The notes under the pieces were generated by a model that saw only the letters and a list, made by a program, of their open reading frames with translations, did not search any database and was not told where the DNA came from. A stretch of DNA of 64,000 nt from Trifolium pratense (lineage: Eukaryota; Streptophyta; Magnoliopsida; Fabales; Fabaceae), in NCBI RefSeq assembly GCF_020283565.1, contig NC_060061.1, positions 27,937,362-28,001,361 on the forward strand, read 5' to 3'. Position numbers and translations under genes: made by a program. How positions within the stretch are numbered: the first letter of the stretch is position 1; every line of letters begins with the position of its first letter. Positions 25,100 through 35,548 of this stretch are shown here, one piece after another.

Positions 25100-25431
25100 T
25101 ATTATGATTTTAATGGAGTTGAAACAAGCCAAAGTGAATCTTGGTAATACTATGGATGAACTTGAGGCGATACAATCATCTGTTGAATCTTTAGATTAGA
25201 AGAAGAAGGAGAAAGCTTTTCTGGAGAGGACACGAGAAAAGCTAGCATCAAAGTTTGCAACTGTCTCTGCTCAAGAGAAGGTACAAGAGGAAGCAAGATT
25301 GAATCCACCATCATCTCACGTGGAATTCACTTTTGATACTCCTGCAAATATGAAGAATTTCAATTGTGATTCTGAGCAGCACAATAGAATGAGTGAGACG
25401 AATATTTTTCTGGTATTAGGTATGTGATGAG
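25100..25431 (+). pseudogene. WEB/DUF827-like coiled-coil gene fragment
   Basis: In a second frame the sequence reads MELKQAKVNLGNTMDELEA, then IQSSVESLD, an in-frame TAG (25197-25199), and continues KKKEKAFLERTREKLASKF and on to a TGA near 25431. This heptad-rich E/K/L pattern resembles the coiled coil of plant WEB-family proteins (WEAK CHLOROPLAST MOVEMENT UNDER BLUE LIGHT relatives), which act in light-driven chloroplast positioning. The family call comes from remembered resemblance, not a search. The frame break by TAG, the short length and lack of flanking exons make it a pseudogene piece. It abuts the NAT exon fragment directly, giving a chimeric pair typical of fragments captured by Helitrons or Pack-MULEs. 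Confidence 0.45.
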
Positions 25432-28400
25432 TAACTGGTGGTGCTGTTGTCGTGTCTGGTGTGGTGGTATTATTAGGATATTGAAATCTTTGTTTTTGTT
25501 TTGTCCATGGTTGTTATATTTTGATCTTTTGCATTGGTTTTTCCTATTTGTGGGATTTGTCTTTCTTTAGTTTCATTGTATTAGGATTTCACGTGGTGCT
25601 CCTTGCTATATTATGCAGGCTTGTAATTTTCACTCCTTATAATTACATCTTGTATAATTTGTCTTTTAGGTAAATAAAAATTGTTTCTAACCAAGTTAAT
25701 TTGTCTTTTTTTTTGTTGTTAGGCTCTTTCTTTTTAGTGTACTTTTTTGGGTAATTGGGTTGAATATCTTAATTTGCTTGTGACCCTTCTAATATTATTT
25801 GAGATAATTACTAACTTAAAAGGTTTTCAAAAAGGATTTTATGTTTGTAAATCAAGACTAAAGTGATGTTAACTATATTTCTTTTATTTTTGTGACCTAA
25901 ACCAAACCAAAGCAAATCATATGACAATCAAGGTATCTCAAGTCTTGGTGGTATATTGTATTGATTTTTTATATTTGTTTTGACTTTTGTATTTTCATTG
26001 TTCACATATTATTTCTTAAATTTTATTTAAGTTTGCCTTTAAGTTACTCGCTAGTTGTGTTAACATTTGGGACATGGAAAATTCTAATATGAACATATCT
26101 TTATGTTTTGTAATATTGTGGTATACTGATAAGGTACACTATATTATTTCAGTTAGCTAGTGTGTGTATTAGTGCAATTTCAGGTACACTGATATGGTAA
26201 CAACTGATAAGGTATACTGATAAAGTACACTAAATGGAAATGGTCATCAAAGTCTGTTATATTTTCTTTGCATTTTCATTTGGTTCTAATTTTTACTTGC
26301 AGTTCTGTTATAACTTGATAAAACTTTGGGTCGAATTTTTACTTCCACTTTTATTATAACCCGTCAATTAAATCAAGTTGAACTACTTCAAATAAACACA
26401 ACAGTAAAATATGGAGACAATTCAAGCAAATTTTTTCATTTAATATATAATAGTTACAATTTGTAGAAGATAATAGGTTACAATAAAAGTTTGGGTATAA
26501 ACCCATTTACAATGTAAGCCTAGTGAATACAAACTAAGCACTAGTGAGCTTTGTCACAAATCGCAACTACATTAAACCCGATTGCATAGCTATATATCAG
26601 CTTGACAGAATCAATGCCAAGTCAGTTAACTGATCTAGAAAATAACTCGATGCAACGGATAACCAGCACCAATGCCTAGTTCTTTCATATTATTTTACAT
26701 ATAAAGTGCTATATATCATTTGCACTTCAGCTGCTACACCAGTACCTAAAGAACCAAAGTTTTGGTAAAAAAAAAAAAAAAAGAACTAACGTTAAATATT
26801 AAATTCAAGTTGTAATGGCTATATATTAGCAATTCAACCATTTGAAAGTGTTCAATTTCAAATTTCCAGAATAAAGTGGTATCAACCAGTTTTAGATACC
26901 ATTGGAGAAACAATCTAAATTTTAAGAACATAAGAGGAAGATAAAATGGTACTGCATCTTTGTTTCAAACAAGCATATTATCAAACTTCTAGAGCACATT
27001 AAAAAAAATAGCTTCTATTGAGTTGTAAGGTTAAATACCAGAAAATGAAGTATAAGAAGGGAAACAGAGATTTAAGAAGCCCAATTATACAGAAAATCAG
27101 ACTAAGATTCATAAAAGTGCAAAAACATTCACACTGTCACATGTGACCCTACCTCCTTGTGTTGAAATCAGTAGCAAATTATTTTAATAAAATGAAGCAA
27201 ATAAAAATAGATATTTAGGCCATTTGGTAGCCTAAACTCTTTCTATTTATTCTTCTATAGACAAGTCCATCATTCATCTCACGTGCACCTATCTACTACA
27301 TGATTACTATTTTCGGTATTCTACTACAACAAGAAATCGCAATGGAATAATACACTTTCGGACCTTACAAGTTACAACATTCATCTTTGGACTGTGTGTG
27401 TAGTGATTGAAATCTCATGTTATGTTATAAAAGGCAGCAAATAGCAAGAACGGGATATACTAAAAACTATAGAGCATTGACACTCATCGAATAGACACGT
27501 GTTGGCATCGTCACTGGACATGAAACCGACACATGTTATTACATTCAATGACTTCCATTTGTCTTAAATTTTTATTACTTTCTAGTGTCCGGGTCATCTC
27601 AAGTGTTTATGTTAGTGCTTCATAGGTAAGAAGTAACATGAACATAATAGTGTGGTTGAGTCAAAAATACTAAGATCAAGCATATGATAATGGAAGGGAA
27701 TTCTAGAACTAGAATCAGCAATCCCATTTCCATCCAAGTTTATTTTGACCGATATATTGGTTTCTTTGTTGACCCTTTTCACCTCTCTTCAATTCTAGCA
27801 CCTGAAAATGATCAAGGAAATATTCAAATTCATTGGAAAATCCAAAATCCTGGTACATTGAAAAAATTGCCACACCATCAGAATGCGCCGATCACTCTCC
27901 TTGATACCCACTATTATTGTCATTCATCTTCATCGCTCCGCCTCCTTCTTCATCTTCTTCCTCGCTCCGCCTCCTTGATATTCAAACTGTTAATAACACA
28001 CAACCATAAGGCATAAATTATTCTGATTATAACCACTATCAATTTCATATTTCTGCATATTGGAGATAGATAACAATAACTCAAAATTAAGAAATTATCA
28101 GCTAAAAAAAGTCAGCAACAAAATTAATCCCTTTTAAATAATCAGATTATACAAATTCAATGGATTAAACAGATAATCATAACAAGCACAAATAACAATG
28201 TATAATAAAATTGAAGTACCATTATGGAGTGGGAAAGGAAATTCAATCCAACACTCAAGCCGTTTAGAACTTTCGTTCAGGAAACGAACAACATCATCAA
28301 AAAGCCATGAAACGAACAAAATTGAAAGGAGTTGAAAATCGACTTTAAATACAAATGTCCACAAAATATGTTACTATATTCATTGTCCCTGGTCTATAGC

Positions 28401-29475
28401 CACTATCCCACTACCCAAGTCCATGCTCTCAGACCACAAAACAAAGTCATCAAGAAGTCATCAAAATCAAAGTTCATAAACATTACACAAACTGGTTTGA
28501 CAATTATAACCCACACCAGTTTAAAAACAACACAAATAGGAGTTTATAAATCTTGTTAAACATCTGGAAACAAAAGCAGAAAATAATAAACATTGTATAT
28601 AAGCACAAAATAAGTAAGAAATCAAACAAAACCTAGCACACAAATCAGTAACAAAAAATAAATTGGGTAAAATATGAAAATGGGGTGAATCTCCTAGTTC
28701 TTGGCTTCAACCCAAGACTTCACCAACTCTCAATTTGCAATCCCAACCAACACTAATAGAAACAAAAATCAAAATGAGTAAGAAAATAACACAATGAATT
28801 TAAACAACTAATATAATAAAATAAAAAATCAATCTTTTACCTGCTCAGAGGTGTAGAGACGTTGTTGTTGTTGGAGGACAAATGAGATTTAGGGTTCTAA
28901 TTTAAATAGAATAGAAAAAGAGTGAAAGCGAGAGAAGAGGGAAAAGTTTAGGGTTCTAAACTGGAAGAAAAGAGAAGAGGGAAAGCGAGTGATTTGAGTC
29001 ATGGTGTGAAAACGAGGGTGGAGGGAGGAGAACGGTTGGCGGCGCAGTCGTACGGAGGAGAGCGGTTGTTGTGCTTTTGAGACTGTCGGTGGTTGGAAGA
29101 TGAGATGTTGGCTATGGTGGTTGGAAGATGAAGAGATGATTTTGTTCCGATTAGATTGAAAGATGAACAAATATCTTCTGTAAAAAAAAATTTAATAGAT
29201 AACTAAATACAAACCATGGTTACTTTTGGATGTTAATTAACTTAGCTTTAAATGATTAAACATAAACTGAGTACAATTAAAGATGCTAAGCAACTACAAA
29301 GCTGGGCCACGAATGATTTTGTGCGAAATTTGCTTGAGCTGACGTGTCAAATTTCTATTAGATCCGTGACTACTGCACCGGTGCAGCTGAAAATTATGCT
29401 GCACAGAAGTGCTCACCAAAAAAAATTAGTTACTCAAATAGTATATCTGAAATTTATTGTTGGGTCATATTAATA
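25432..29475. other. AT-rich spacer, no supported gene
   Basis: About 4 kb of AT-rich sequence. Open frames here are short, lack any family resemblance and are not kept. Small oddities: short direct repeats of the GGTACACT/GGTATACTGATAA type at 26120-26235; an A15 tract near 26766; a GC-richer patch at 28850-29170 with GAGAGAAGAGGG repeats that looks like a 5' untranslated region but has no convincing protein. I see no promoter or RNA gene I can defend. Confidence 0.6.
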
Positions 29476-29921
29476 TGTACCCTTAGGGCACATGTTAAGA
29501 TATACTCCCTCCGGTCCTTTTTATAAGGAACACTTTGAAAAAATCACACAGACCAAGGAAACACATTTAACATAGTTATTTTCATTTAATACTCTAATAA
29601 ATTTAAATTTATTCCATGTTTACCCTTATTTGATTACTTTTTATTCAACTAACTTACTTATTTTTAAATTCTCTTTCATAATAAATAAGGGCATAAGTGA
29701 AATTGAAAATTTAGAACATTTGAAAATTAGTCAAAGTTTCTTATAAAAATGACCAAATTTTTTTCCCAAAGTGTTCCTTATAATAAGGACCGGAGGGAGT
29801 ACCAAAATAGAAATTCAACATTTAATAATACAAGAAATTAAATGCTTCAAAAGTTAAAATGCACAAATTAGCATTTAATAATTTCTATTTTTGCTTTCTT
29901 AACATATGTCTTAAGGGCACA
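29476..29921. mobile_element. MITE with TGT...ACA inverted ends, split by a nested MITE
   Basis: The left end (29476 onward, TGTACCCTTAGGGCACATG) and the reverse complement of the right end (ending at 29921) agree over about 25 bp with a few transitions. Removing the nested Stowaway element (29505-29799) leaves about 150 bp, a typical MITE size. No clear target-site duplication is visible, so superfamily is unassigned. It ends one base before the 78-bp repeat block. Confidence 0.65.
29505..29799. mobile_element. Stowaway-like (Tc1/mariner) MITE
   Basis: The ends read CTCCCTCCGGTCC and, inverted, GGACCGGAGGGAG, the usual Stowaway terminus, and are flanked by TA at 29503-29504 and 29800-29801, the mariner target duplication. 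The inverted ends extend inward (AAGGAACACTTTG against AAAGTGTTCCTTA). At 295 bp with no ORF it is non-autonomous. It is inserted into the MITE at 29476-29921. Confidence 0.92.
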
Positions 29922-29922
29922 A

Positions 29923-30222
29923 GTTAACTCGAAGTTGAGCTCTGAATCTTAATAAAGATCAACTCAGAGGTGAGCTCTGAACCATAAAGAAATAAAAATG
30001 GTTAACTCGAAGTTGAGCTCTGAATCTTAATAAAGATCAACTCAGAGGTGAGCTCTGAACCATAAAGAAAGAAAAATGGTTAACTCGAAGTTGAGCTCTG
30101 AATCTTAATAAAGATCAACTCAGAGGTGAGCTCTGAACCATAAAGAAAGAAAAATGGTTAACTCGAAGTTGAGCTCTGAATCTTAATAAAGATCAACTCA
30201 AAGGAGAGCTCTGAACCATAAA
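29923..30222. repeat. 78-bp tandem repeat, just under four copies
   Basis: The word GTTAACTCGAAGTTGAGCTC recurs at 29923, 30001, 30079 and 30157, exactly 78 bp apart; the fourth copy is truncated at about 30222. Each 78-bp unit is itself an old dimer: AACTCGAAGTTGAGCTCTGA and AACTCAGAGGTGAGCTCTGA occupy its two halves (about 37 and 41 bp). Tat-lineage plant retrotransposons are known to carry variable tandem repeats in the region next to the 3' LTR, which fits the neighbouring antisense ORFs. Confidence 0.95.
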
Positions 30223-30652
30223 TTATTAAAGGCGAGGAAGACAAAGCCAGATCTTTTGCAACGCCAGCAGGAAAATCCTACATGCAGCAAAATAAGGCGA
30301 CTCATCATGACGACATATCATTGGCTAATCGCCAAAACGCAGCAGGTATGAAATCGTTCATAAAGTCGTTCATAAATGACATATAATTATAAAGCATTGC
30401 AGGTGTAACTTTAAAGGATCTCAGGGACGAGATCGACCTCAATATCGAAGGCGAGAACGATAGAAGGCGTCACAGCACGACGTAATTTAAAACTTATCCA
30501 CAATATTGTGAAGACAAGAAAATAAATAAGCAAGAAGGGAAATAGAAACCCTATGAAGGGCAGAATGTTTAAGCCACAAAAAGGGCGTACAAAATAATTA
30601 CAAAAAGCCACAAAGGGCATGATAAGTTCATTACAGCAACAAAGAAAACCAT
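30223..30652. other. Retroelement untranslated segment
   Basis: This 430-bp stretch separates the 78-bp repeats from the end of the antisense coding region. It contains short GGCGA/CGCC words and a small direct repeat (ATCGTTCATAAAG and GTCGTTCATAAA near 30350-30375). An open frame on the minus strand at 30411-30656 has no resemblance to anything and is not kept as a gene. Confidence 0.45.
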
Positions 30653-32747
30653 TCACGGAGGAGGGATATAAGGGACGAGCTTCCCATCCACGATCCGGTT
30701 CATCGCATCAGCCTCGCCTAGACGCTCAGCATCCAAATCCGAAAAGAGCAGCTTGATTTGCTCAAGAGCAAAGGAGAAACCCTCATCATACTGGGTGGCG
30801 GCATAGAGTTAGAGCTCAGTAACATCAGTTTCCAACCTGGCTTTCTCCTCACCCAAGGTTCCCGCAGAGAGTACCGCCTCATCCCTCTCTGTGACTAGCT
30901 TCGAGATCTTCTCATCCTGAGCAGCAGCATTCTCTTTAAGTTTAGTCTCGGAGGCGGCGTAGCTTTCTTTCACCTTAGCCGGTTTGTCTTCATACTCCTA
31001 TTTCAGCCTCTCTGCCTCGCTCTCTTTCAACTTCTGGATGTTCTCCACCAATTTGGTCTTGGTCTCAGAATACCTCTTCTCAATGTCAGCAAGGTGGTCG
31101 TCAACTGTCTTCACTTTCCGCTTCGCCTCCAGAACTTCCTGCTCCTGGCGATTTGACAGCAAATAGTTAAGAAGAGTACCCTTGACCTCATACTCCAAGG
31201 CTTTCTTTCTCAGGTCCTCCGTCGGAGTGTTGGTGAAGCGAGTCATATTGCCTACCATGGTCACCCCCTCTCGATAAATTCAAAAGGATCGAAAGAGCTC
31301 CATGAGAGGGGAGCAGTTGCAGTGGCGTCATGGGAGGAAGGTTGAGAAGAGCTAGAAGCCACGATTTTGTCTTTGGCGGCACCCCCGGAAGATTGCGAAG
31401 TATTCTTAACCTTTTGTTTTTAGCAGGGGGCGGGGCAACAACCTCGGTCTCTGTCCCTCCAGCGGCAGGATTCTCCTTCCTTGGGATGGCGATGCTGATT
31501 CGCCCATCATGTTTTTTCTTGCTCCGCCCCTCTTTTGAAACAGCTTCCTCCACTTGTAGCTGTTTCAAAGGGTCGTCAACAGCAACAACAGGGTTGGCCC
31601 TCTGCTGACGAGCCTTAGCCAAGAATGCTAACCTCTCCTCATCCGAGAAAGTCCTCATTCTCTCTGCAAAAACAAGAAAGACAAAAAGCACAAATTAACA
31701 GCGAGACAAAATCAATATTAAACAAAAGGAGAAAATGCAAATTTATTACTTACGTAAATACTCTTCCAAGGCGTTACTATTACCCTCATACTTAAGAACC
31801 TCAGCAGTATCCATGAGGGCATAAGAATCAAGAAAGTTGACGGTGTCTTTCTCAAAGTCACTCAAGGTCTCAAAGATGGTCCCCTTGATAAATCTAGGGT
31901 TATAAGTCCAGTAAAAGGGAAACAGAGGATCGTCAACCTCGTCATACATTAAGTCCGGGAGTTTCTCACCACAGCGAACCCGAAGGAAGGAGTCCCTAAA
32001 ATTTTTAAAGTTGGAAGCGTATAAACTGAGGAGACGACGGTTAGGTTGACTGTTAATGGAAACTAAAGAATGAGTTTTTAAATTCTTTATTTGGTAAAAG
32101 GAGAAGAAAACGCCAATTGAGGGCTCTAGGTTAAAACCTAAACACATCACCTCAAAGGCTTTGATGAAGGCCCAGCTATTAGGATGAAGTTGGGTGGGGG
32201 CGACATTAAGAACTTTCAACATCTCCGCCTCGAAGGTAGTAAAGGGTAACCAGATGTTAAGAGGCTGGATTACATTGGTGTAAAGGTAGAAATAATCCGG
32301 CGGGGTGTCATTTCTAGTAAATACGAACTCGTTCTCTCCGACGGGTTCGGTTATGATAGAATCTTCATGAGAAGGATCAGAAAGTATGACGACTTTCCTA
32401 AAACTTCTCACCATTTCCGTACTGGTATACTTTGAGGAGACTTCCATGGTGACGGGAGTATAACCAGCAATGACCAAATCACGACAAGGGTTCTTCCGCT
32501 TTCCTGTGAAAGAGGAAGGGGAGATTATGACGCAATCACTGTCATTACTGTTATCACTATCGCTATCATTGTCACTACTACTACTTCCAACATCAAAACC
32601 CCACAATTCTGAGTAAAACCCTCGACTGTTAAGAACGACATTAGCCCTAGTATAGTGGGCGCGAACTTGTCGCGCCCACTCAAGATAACCATGGGAAGAA
32701 ACGGGCACTTTCCCCTCATTGTCATCTAATTCCCTCAAAATAACCAT
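30653..32747 (-). pseudogene. Antisense retrotransposon ORF with Transposase_28 domain, decayed
   Basis: Exon 1 (32747-31754) encodes about 331 residues from an ATG, with an acidic Ser/Asp run near residues 55-72 and then LPFTTFEAEMLKVLNVAPTQ and similar text matching the 'putative gypsy-type transposon' domain (Pfam Transposase_28) common in legume retroelements. A donor (C|GTAAGTAA) and an acceptor (TTTTTGCAG at about 31664) define an 89-base intron; splicing gives QRMRTFSDEERLAFLAKA in frame. Exon 2 continues as a basic, low-complexity linker and then a coiled coil (EYEVKGTLLNYLLSNRQEQE) to a TGA at 30653-30655, ending VDGKLVPYIPPP. It is broken: two frameshifts (near the A-rich run at about 31415 and in the five-C run at about 31263) and in-frame stops at 30998-31000 (TAG) and 30809-30811 (TAA). 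A TATA-like TTTATAAG lies at about 32990-32997. Function is unknown; such ORFs sit antisense beside the 3' LTR in Tat-lineage elements. Confidence 0.72.
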
Positions 32748-32989
32748 TTTCTTTTCTAATCGGAAAGATTATTAGGGTTCCTACCTAGGGCAGACCAAAT
32801 TAGCGAAAAGAGGAAAGGTATAAAGTAAAATACCTTAAAAAATTGATGAAAACTTTGAGCGAGAAATTGGAGGCGTCCCAAACACGAAGCGTTGAACAAG
32901 ATTCGCTGGAAATTCGGAGAAGGGGATGTAATTGGAGATACTGGTTCGTATGAAGAAATAAGTAAAGGAAAGAATGGACGAAAGTATTA

Positions 32990-32997
32990 CTTATAAA
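32990..32997 (-). promoter_or_regulatory. TATA-like box of the Transposase_28 ORF
   Basis: TTTATAAG on the minus strand about 240 bp before the ATG at 32747, which would leave a leader of roughly 200 bases. Weaker than the other two by sequence. Confidence 0.35.
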
Positions 32998-33415
32998 GGG
33001 TTAACCTTTTCGTCTTGTCGAAGTCAAAAGTTGGAACGGGTAGCAACGCACGCGTCGTTAGATCATATACGTGTCAAAAGCGCGTATCTCGAGAATAAAT
33101 TTTGGAAGATTTATCGTCAGAAAGTTAACGACAACGCCTAGAGGCGAAGTTCGACTCACCTAATTACTATCTCGAGATATACAACGCCTTAGAAATTGCC
33201 ACGCCAAAGGTATAAACCTCGCCTTTTCAGGCGAAACAAAGACAACGAGGGCAACGCCCAAAGGGGAAAATTCAAGATCAAGAGGAAAGCAAAGCACAGG
33301 AACAATAAATTCAGTCATAGACTGGAAAAGAAATCTTTATTAATATTGAAAAGTAAAGTACAGCAATGGAAAGCAAAGTTACAAAGGAAAATAAAAGGGC
33401 TAATCCTAGATCCTA

Positions 33416-33738
33416 TCAGTCAGACTCTGAATCCTTCTGCACGGGCTCAGGAAGCGTCATCTTGGACTCCACAGTAACCCGGGATCCATCTTCTTCACCC
33501 GACGAAGAAGCGCGAGGAGAAAACTCTGGAGGATCATAGGTCTCCAAGAACGAGGCGTAATCCTCATCGGTGCTATCAGAATCAGAGGTATCAGAGGAAA
33601 GAACAATAACCTCCACTTCTTTAACCTCTTTGGATTTCTTGGAACAAGTGGATTTAGAAGTGGTTACTTCCACCCTTTTCTTCCTTCGCTGAAATTGGGA
33701 CTCCTTGGCAATGGTTTTTTGGCATTATTCCTTTCCAT
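33416..33738 (-). pseudogene. Small acidic antisense retroelement ORF, frameshifted
   Basis: The main open frame reads EVTTSKSTCSKKSKEVKEVE, then VIVLSSDTSDSDSTDEDYAS, and ends in EPVQKDSESD before the stop at 33416. A likely true start is the ATG at 33736-33738, MERNNAKK, but the six-A run at about 33714-33719 puts the start out of frame with the rest by one base. The predicted protein is about 107 residues, basic at the front and very acidic behind, with a VIVLSSD-type hydrophobic stretch next to acidic serines that resembles a SUMO-interaction motif (inference). TATAAATAT at 33785-33793 lies about 50 bp upstream of the ATG, a sensible promoter distance. No family assigned. Confidence 0.5.
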
Positions 33739-33784
33739 CGTGAGGATTTGGAACAAGTTGATGGAAGTATGATAACAACGGTTG

Positions 33785-33793
33785 ATATTTATA
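33785..33793 (-). promoter_or_regulatory. TATA box of the small acidic antisense ORF
   Basis: TATAAATAT on the minus strand, about 47 bp before the ATG at 33738. It gives this middle ORF its own core promoter, separate from its neighbours. Confidence 0.45.
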
Positions 33794-34134
33794 GTCAATT
33801 TTGCCTAACCCTAGCATCGTTATTAACGGTCATAATTAATGCTTGGACGGTCGCAACTACTTTGGTTTGACTATCTTGAGAACCGTTATTTTTATCTTTC
33901 CAAGGAGTCAATGTTTGACCCGTTAAAGTTAATAAAGATTTTAGAGGAGGGCGATTCTAGCAGGAATAGAAAGCAGTGTATAACGGAAAAGAAATGATTG
34001 AAATTCAAATTACTGAAAATGAAATACAACGGAAGCAAAAATATGAGGAACAAACGAGGAAAGTCTTAAATGCAAAAGCAAATTACAAACACGCAAAGAA
34101 AAAGCATAAAAGGAAAAACGGGCGAGCAGGAACT

Positions 34135-34779
34135 TCATGGCATGGTGGAACTTCCCAATTCACTGGCATCGGCGACGGCGATACGATGCATCTCCTCCAA
34201 TGCTCGTTTCACCCTTTTCGCCATCACCATGTTTTCTTCAACAGGTTTCAAATCTTCTCTCAGCTCGTTCTGCTTGTCCAATAGGTCCATCAAAGAGTGA
34301 CGCCTGGAAATCAGCTTAGTGACATCATCCCTGATTTCGCCTTGAAGAGCCATTTTTCTCTTCAGAAGCGGTTTCATCTCCTTATTCAACAGCAGCAAAC
34401 GGTCATCCACTCTCCGCTCTTCATTAAAGCATATCCCTAGGATCTCCTCCTGCACGCCCATGGTTTCCTTCGTAATCTCTATTTGACTATCAACAGCCTC
34501 AGTCACTTCAGAATGGCAATCTTTGACATTCTCGACAGCAATCACAAAGGAAGCACTATCTTGTAACTCTCTCTCCAGACGGAGAATGCTATCGAGAAAG
34601 CGTTTTTCCTCCTTAGTCAATATCCAGGAATAGTCATTGAGTTCCTTAACAAATTCAGAGAATTCGCCGAAATCCTCCATCAAGTCATCCGTACTTATGG
34701 TCAGCATACGCCGGAGTCGCTTAATGACGGGAGAAGCGGGAGATTGACCGCACTCGAAGGGAGGATTTTTGGGAGACAT
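34135..34779 (-). CDS. Antisense retroelement coiled-coil protein, unknown function
   Basis: An intact frame of 214 residues from the ATG at 34777-34779 (MSPKNPPFECGQSPASPV) to a stop at 34135. An in-frame upstream ATG at 34839 would add 20 residues, but the later one is preferred because the TATA box (TATAAATG at 34847-34854) would leave almost no leader for the earlier one. The first 40 residues are basic and proline-rich; residues 45-210 are heptad-like (EEKRFLDSILRLERELQD, LLLLNKEMKPLLKRKMALQG), so a long coiled coil is likely. No transmembrane or signal segment. It is the outermost of three minus-strand units and starts about 260 bp from the presumed 3' LTR. Homologues of this kind occur beside legume gypsy elements, but I cannot name a family. 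It may be functional or merely not yet decayed. Confidence 0.5.
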   Translation of the reverse strand: MSPKNPPFECGQSPASPVIKRLRRMLTISTDDLMEDFGEFSEFVKELNDYSWILTKEEKRFLDSILRLERELQDSASFVIAVENVKDCHSEVTEAVDSQIEITKETMGVQEEILGICFNEERRVDDRLLLLNKEMKPLLKRKMALQGEIRDDVTKLISRRHSLMDLLDKQNELREDLKPVEENMVMAKRVKRALEEMHRIAVADASELGSSTMP

Positions 34780-34846
34780 AACTCTAGAAAGAATCCTAAA
34801 GTTAAGCAGATGAAAGAGGATGAGTTGATCACATAGCAAGATGCTG

Positions 34847-34854
34847 CATTTATA
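34847..34854 (-). promoter_or_regulatory. TATA box of the antisense coiled-coil ORF
   Basis: TATAAATG on the minus strand, about 70 bp upstream of the preferred ATG. Position and sequence fit a plant core promoter; no experimental support. Confidence 0.45.
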
Positions 34855-35043
34855 GATGAAAAATCTCGTCGTGGGAACGAAGAGTGGGATACTGGTCGAT
34901 GGTTATTATTGTAAAAGATAAGAACGTGTGCAAGAAAGTGGGGAAGGAACGTGACGAGAATGCTTCGCGCCAAAACACTGGAAAGGAAAAATTCAAACCA
35001 CGTTCAAGTACTTCACCCCCTTGGGCTTTGTGCTTGGGGGGGC

Positions 35044-35548
35044 TGTGGACTGGGCAATGGGCTTAAAGAAATATCCATTAAGCCCAATTAGTATAGGAAG
35101 GAAAATAGGCCCAAATTGAGTAAACTTTGAATACCCAATAGGCGAGAAGGAGCCAGAGCGTGACCAATAGGAACGACGTGACGCCAAGAAGGATAGATAT
35201 TATGTCATCAGAAATATCTTCTCCTTCCTTGTGTCAACTGCCAGCTTAGCAAGGAAGAAATCAACCTCCCATAACCGCCATAGCTTGGAGGCCAAGGTTA
35301 TCACCCTTATCCTCACGCTACCTCACCGGAGAAGATGCTAGTGGCCGTATTTTTAGGAATCTTAGCTTGGAGAAGAAGACTTGGCAGTCTATAAATAGCT
35401 CCACACTTTCATTTGTAAAGGGTCGAATTCTAACTCATAAAACTCTCAGGGTTGTTGGGATTGAACAAAGGTGTAAATTACATCATTTCATCAATAATAT
35501 AACCCCCTCTGTGTTTTCACCAGAATAGTGCTAATTACTTATGCTACA
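35044..35548 (+). mobile_element. Probable 3' LTR of a Tat-lineage gypsy element
   Basis: A G-rich polypurine-like tract (CTTGGGGGGG at about 35033-35041) is followed by TGTGGACTGGGC, a plausible LTR start. Inside is a strong plus-strand TATA box, CTATAAATAG, at about 35389-35398, followed by a transcribed-leader-like sequence with AACTCTCAGGGTTG. A tentative end is the CA near 35548. No second copy of this LTR is in the window, so boundaries are not proven and it could be a solo LTR. Orientation is opposite to the three ORFs at 30653-34779, as expected if those are the antisense ORFs found between pol and the 3' LTR of Tat elements. Confidence 0.55.
35389..35398 (+). promoter_or_regulatory. 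LTR TATA box
   Basis: CTATAAATAG in the presumed U3/R boundary of the LTR, the usual form in plant LTR promoters. Confidence 0.55.

Noticed and set aside
27684..28016. 110-codon frame on the plus strand
   Set aside because: No recognisable family, Ser/His-rich low-complexity end, AT-rich setting and no promoter or splice support.
28698..29170. Possible small spliced minus-strand gene (GC-richer 5' part, donor-like GAGCAG|GTAAAAG near 28840, acceptor-like TTTCTATTAG near 28757)
   Set aside because: The best joined frames stop quickly after the junction and the protein resembles nothing I know; kept only as a note.
29930..30222. LTR or CRISPR-like reading of the 78-bp repeats
   Set aside because: Copies are directly adjacent with no spacer and their neighbourhood fits the untranslated region of a retroelement.
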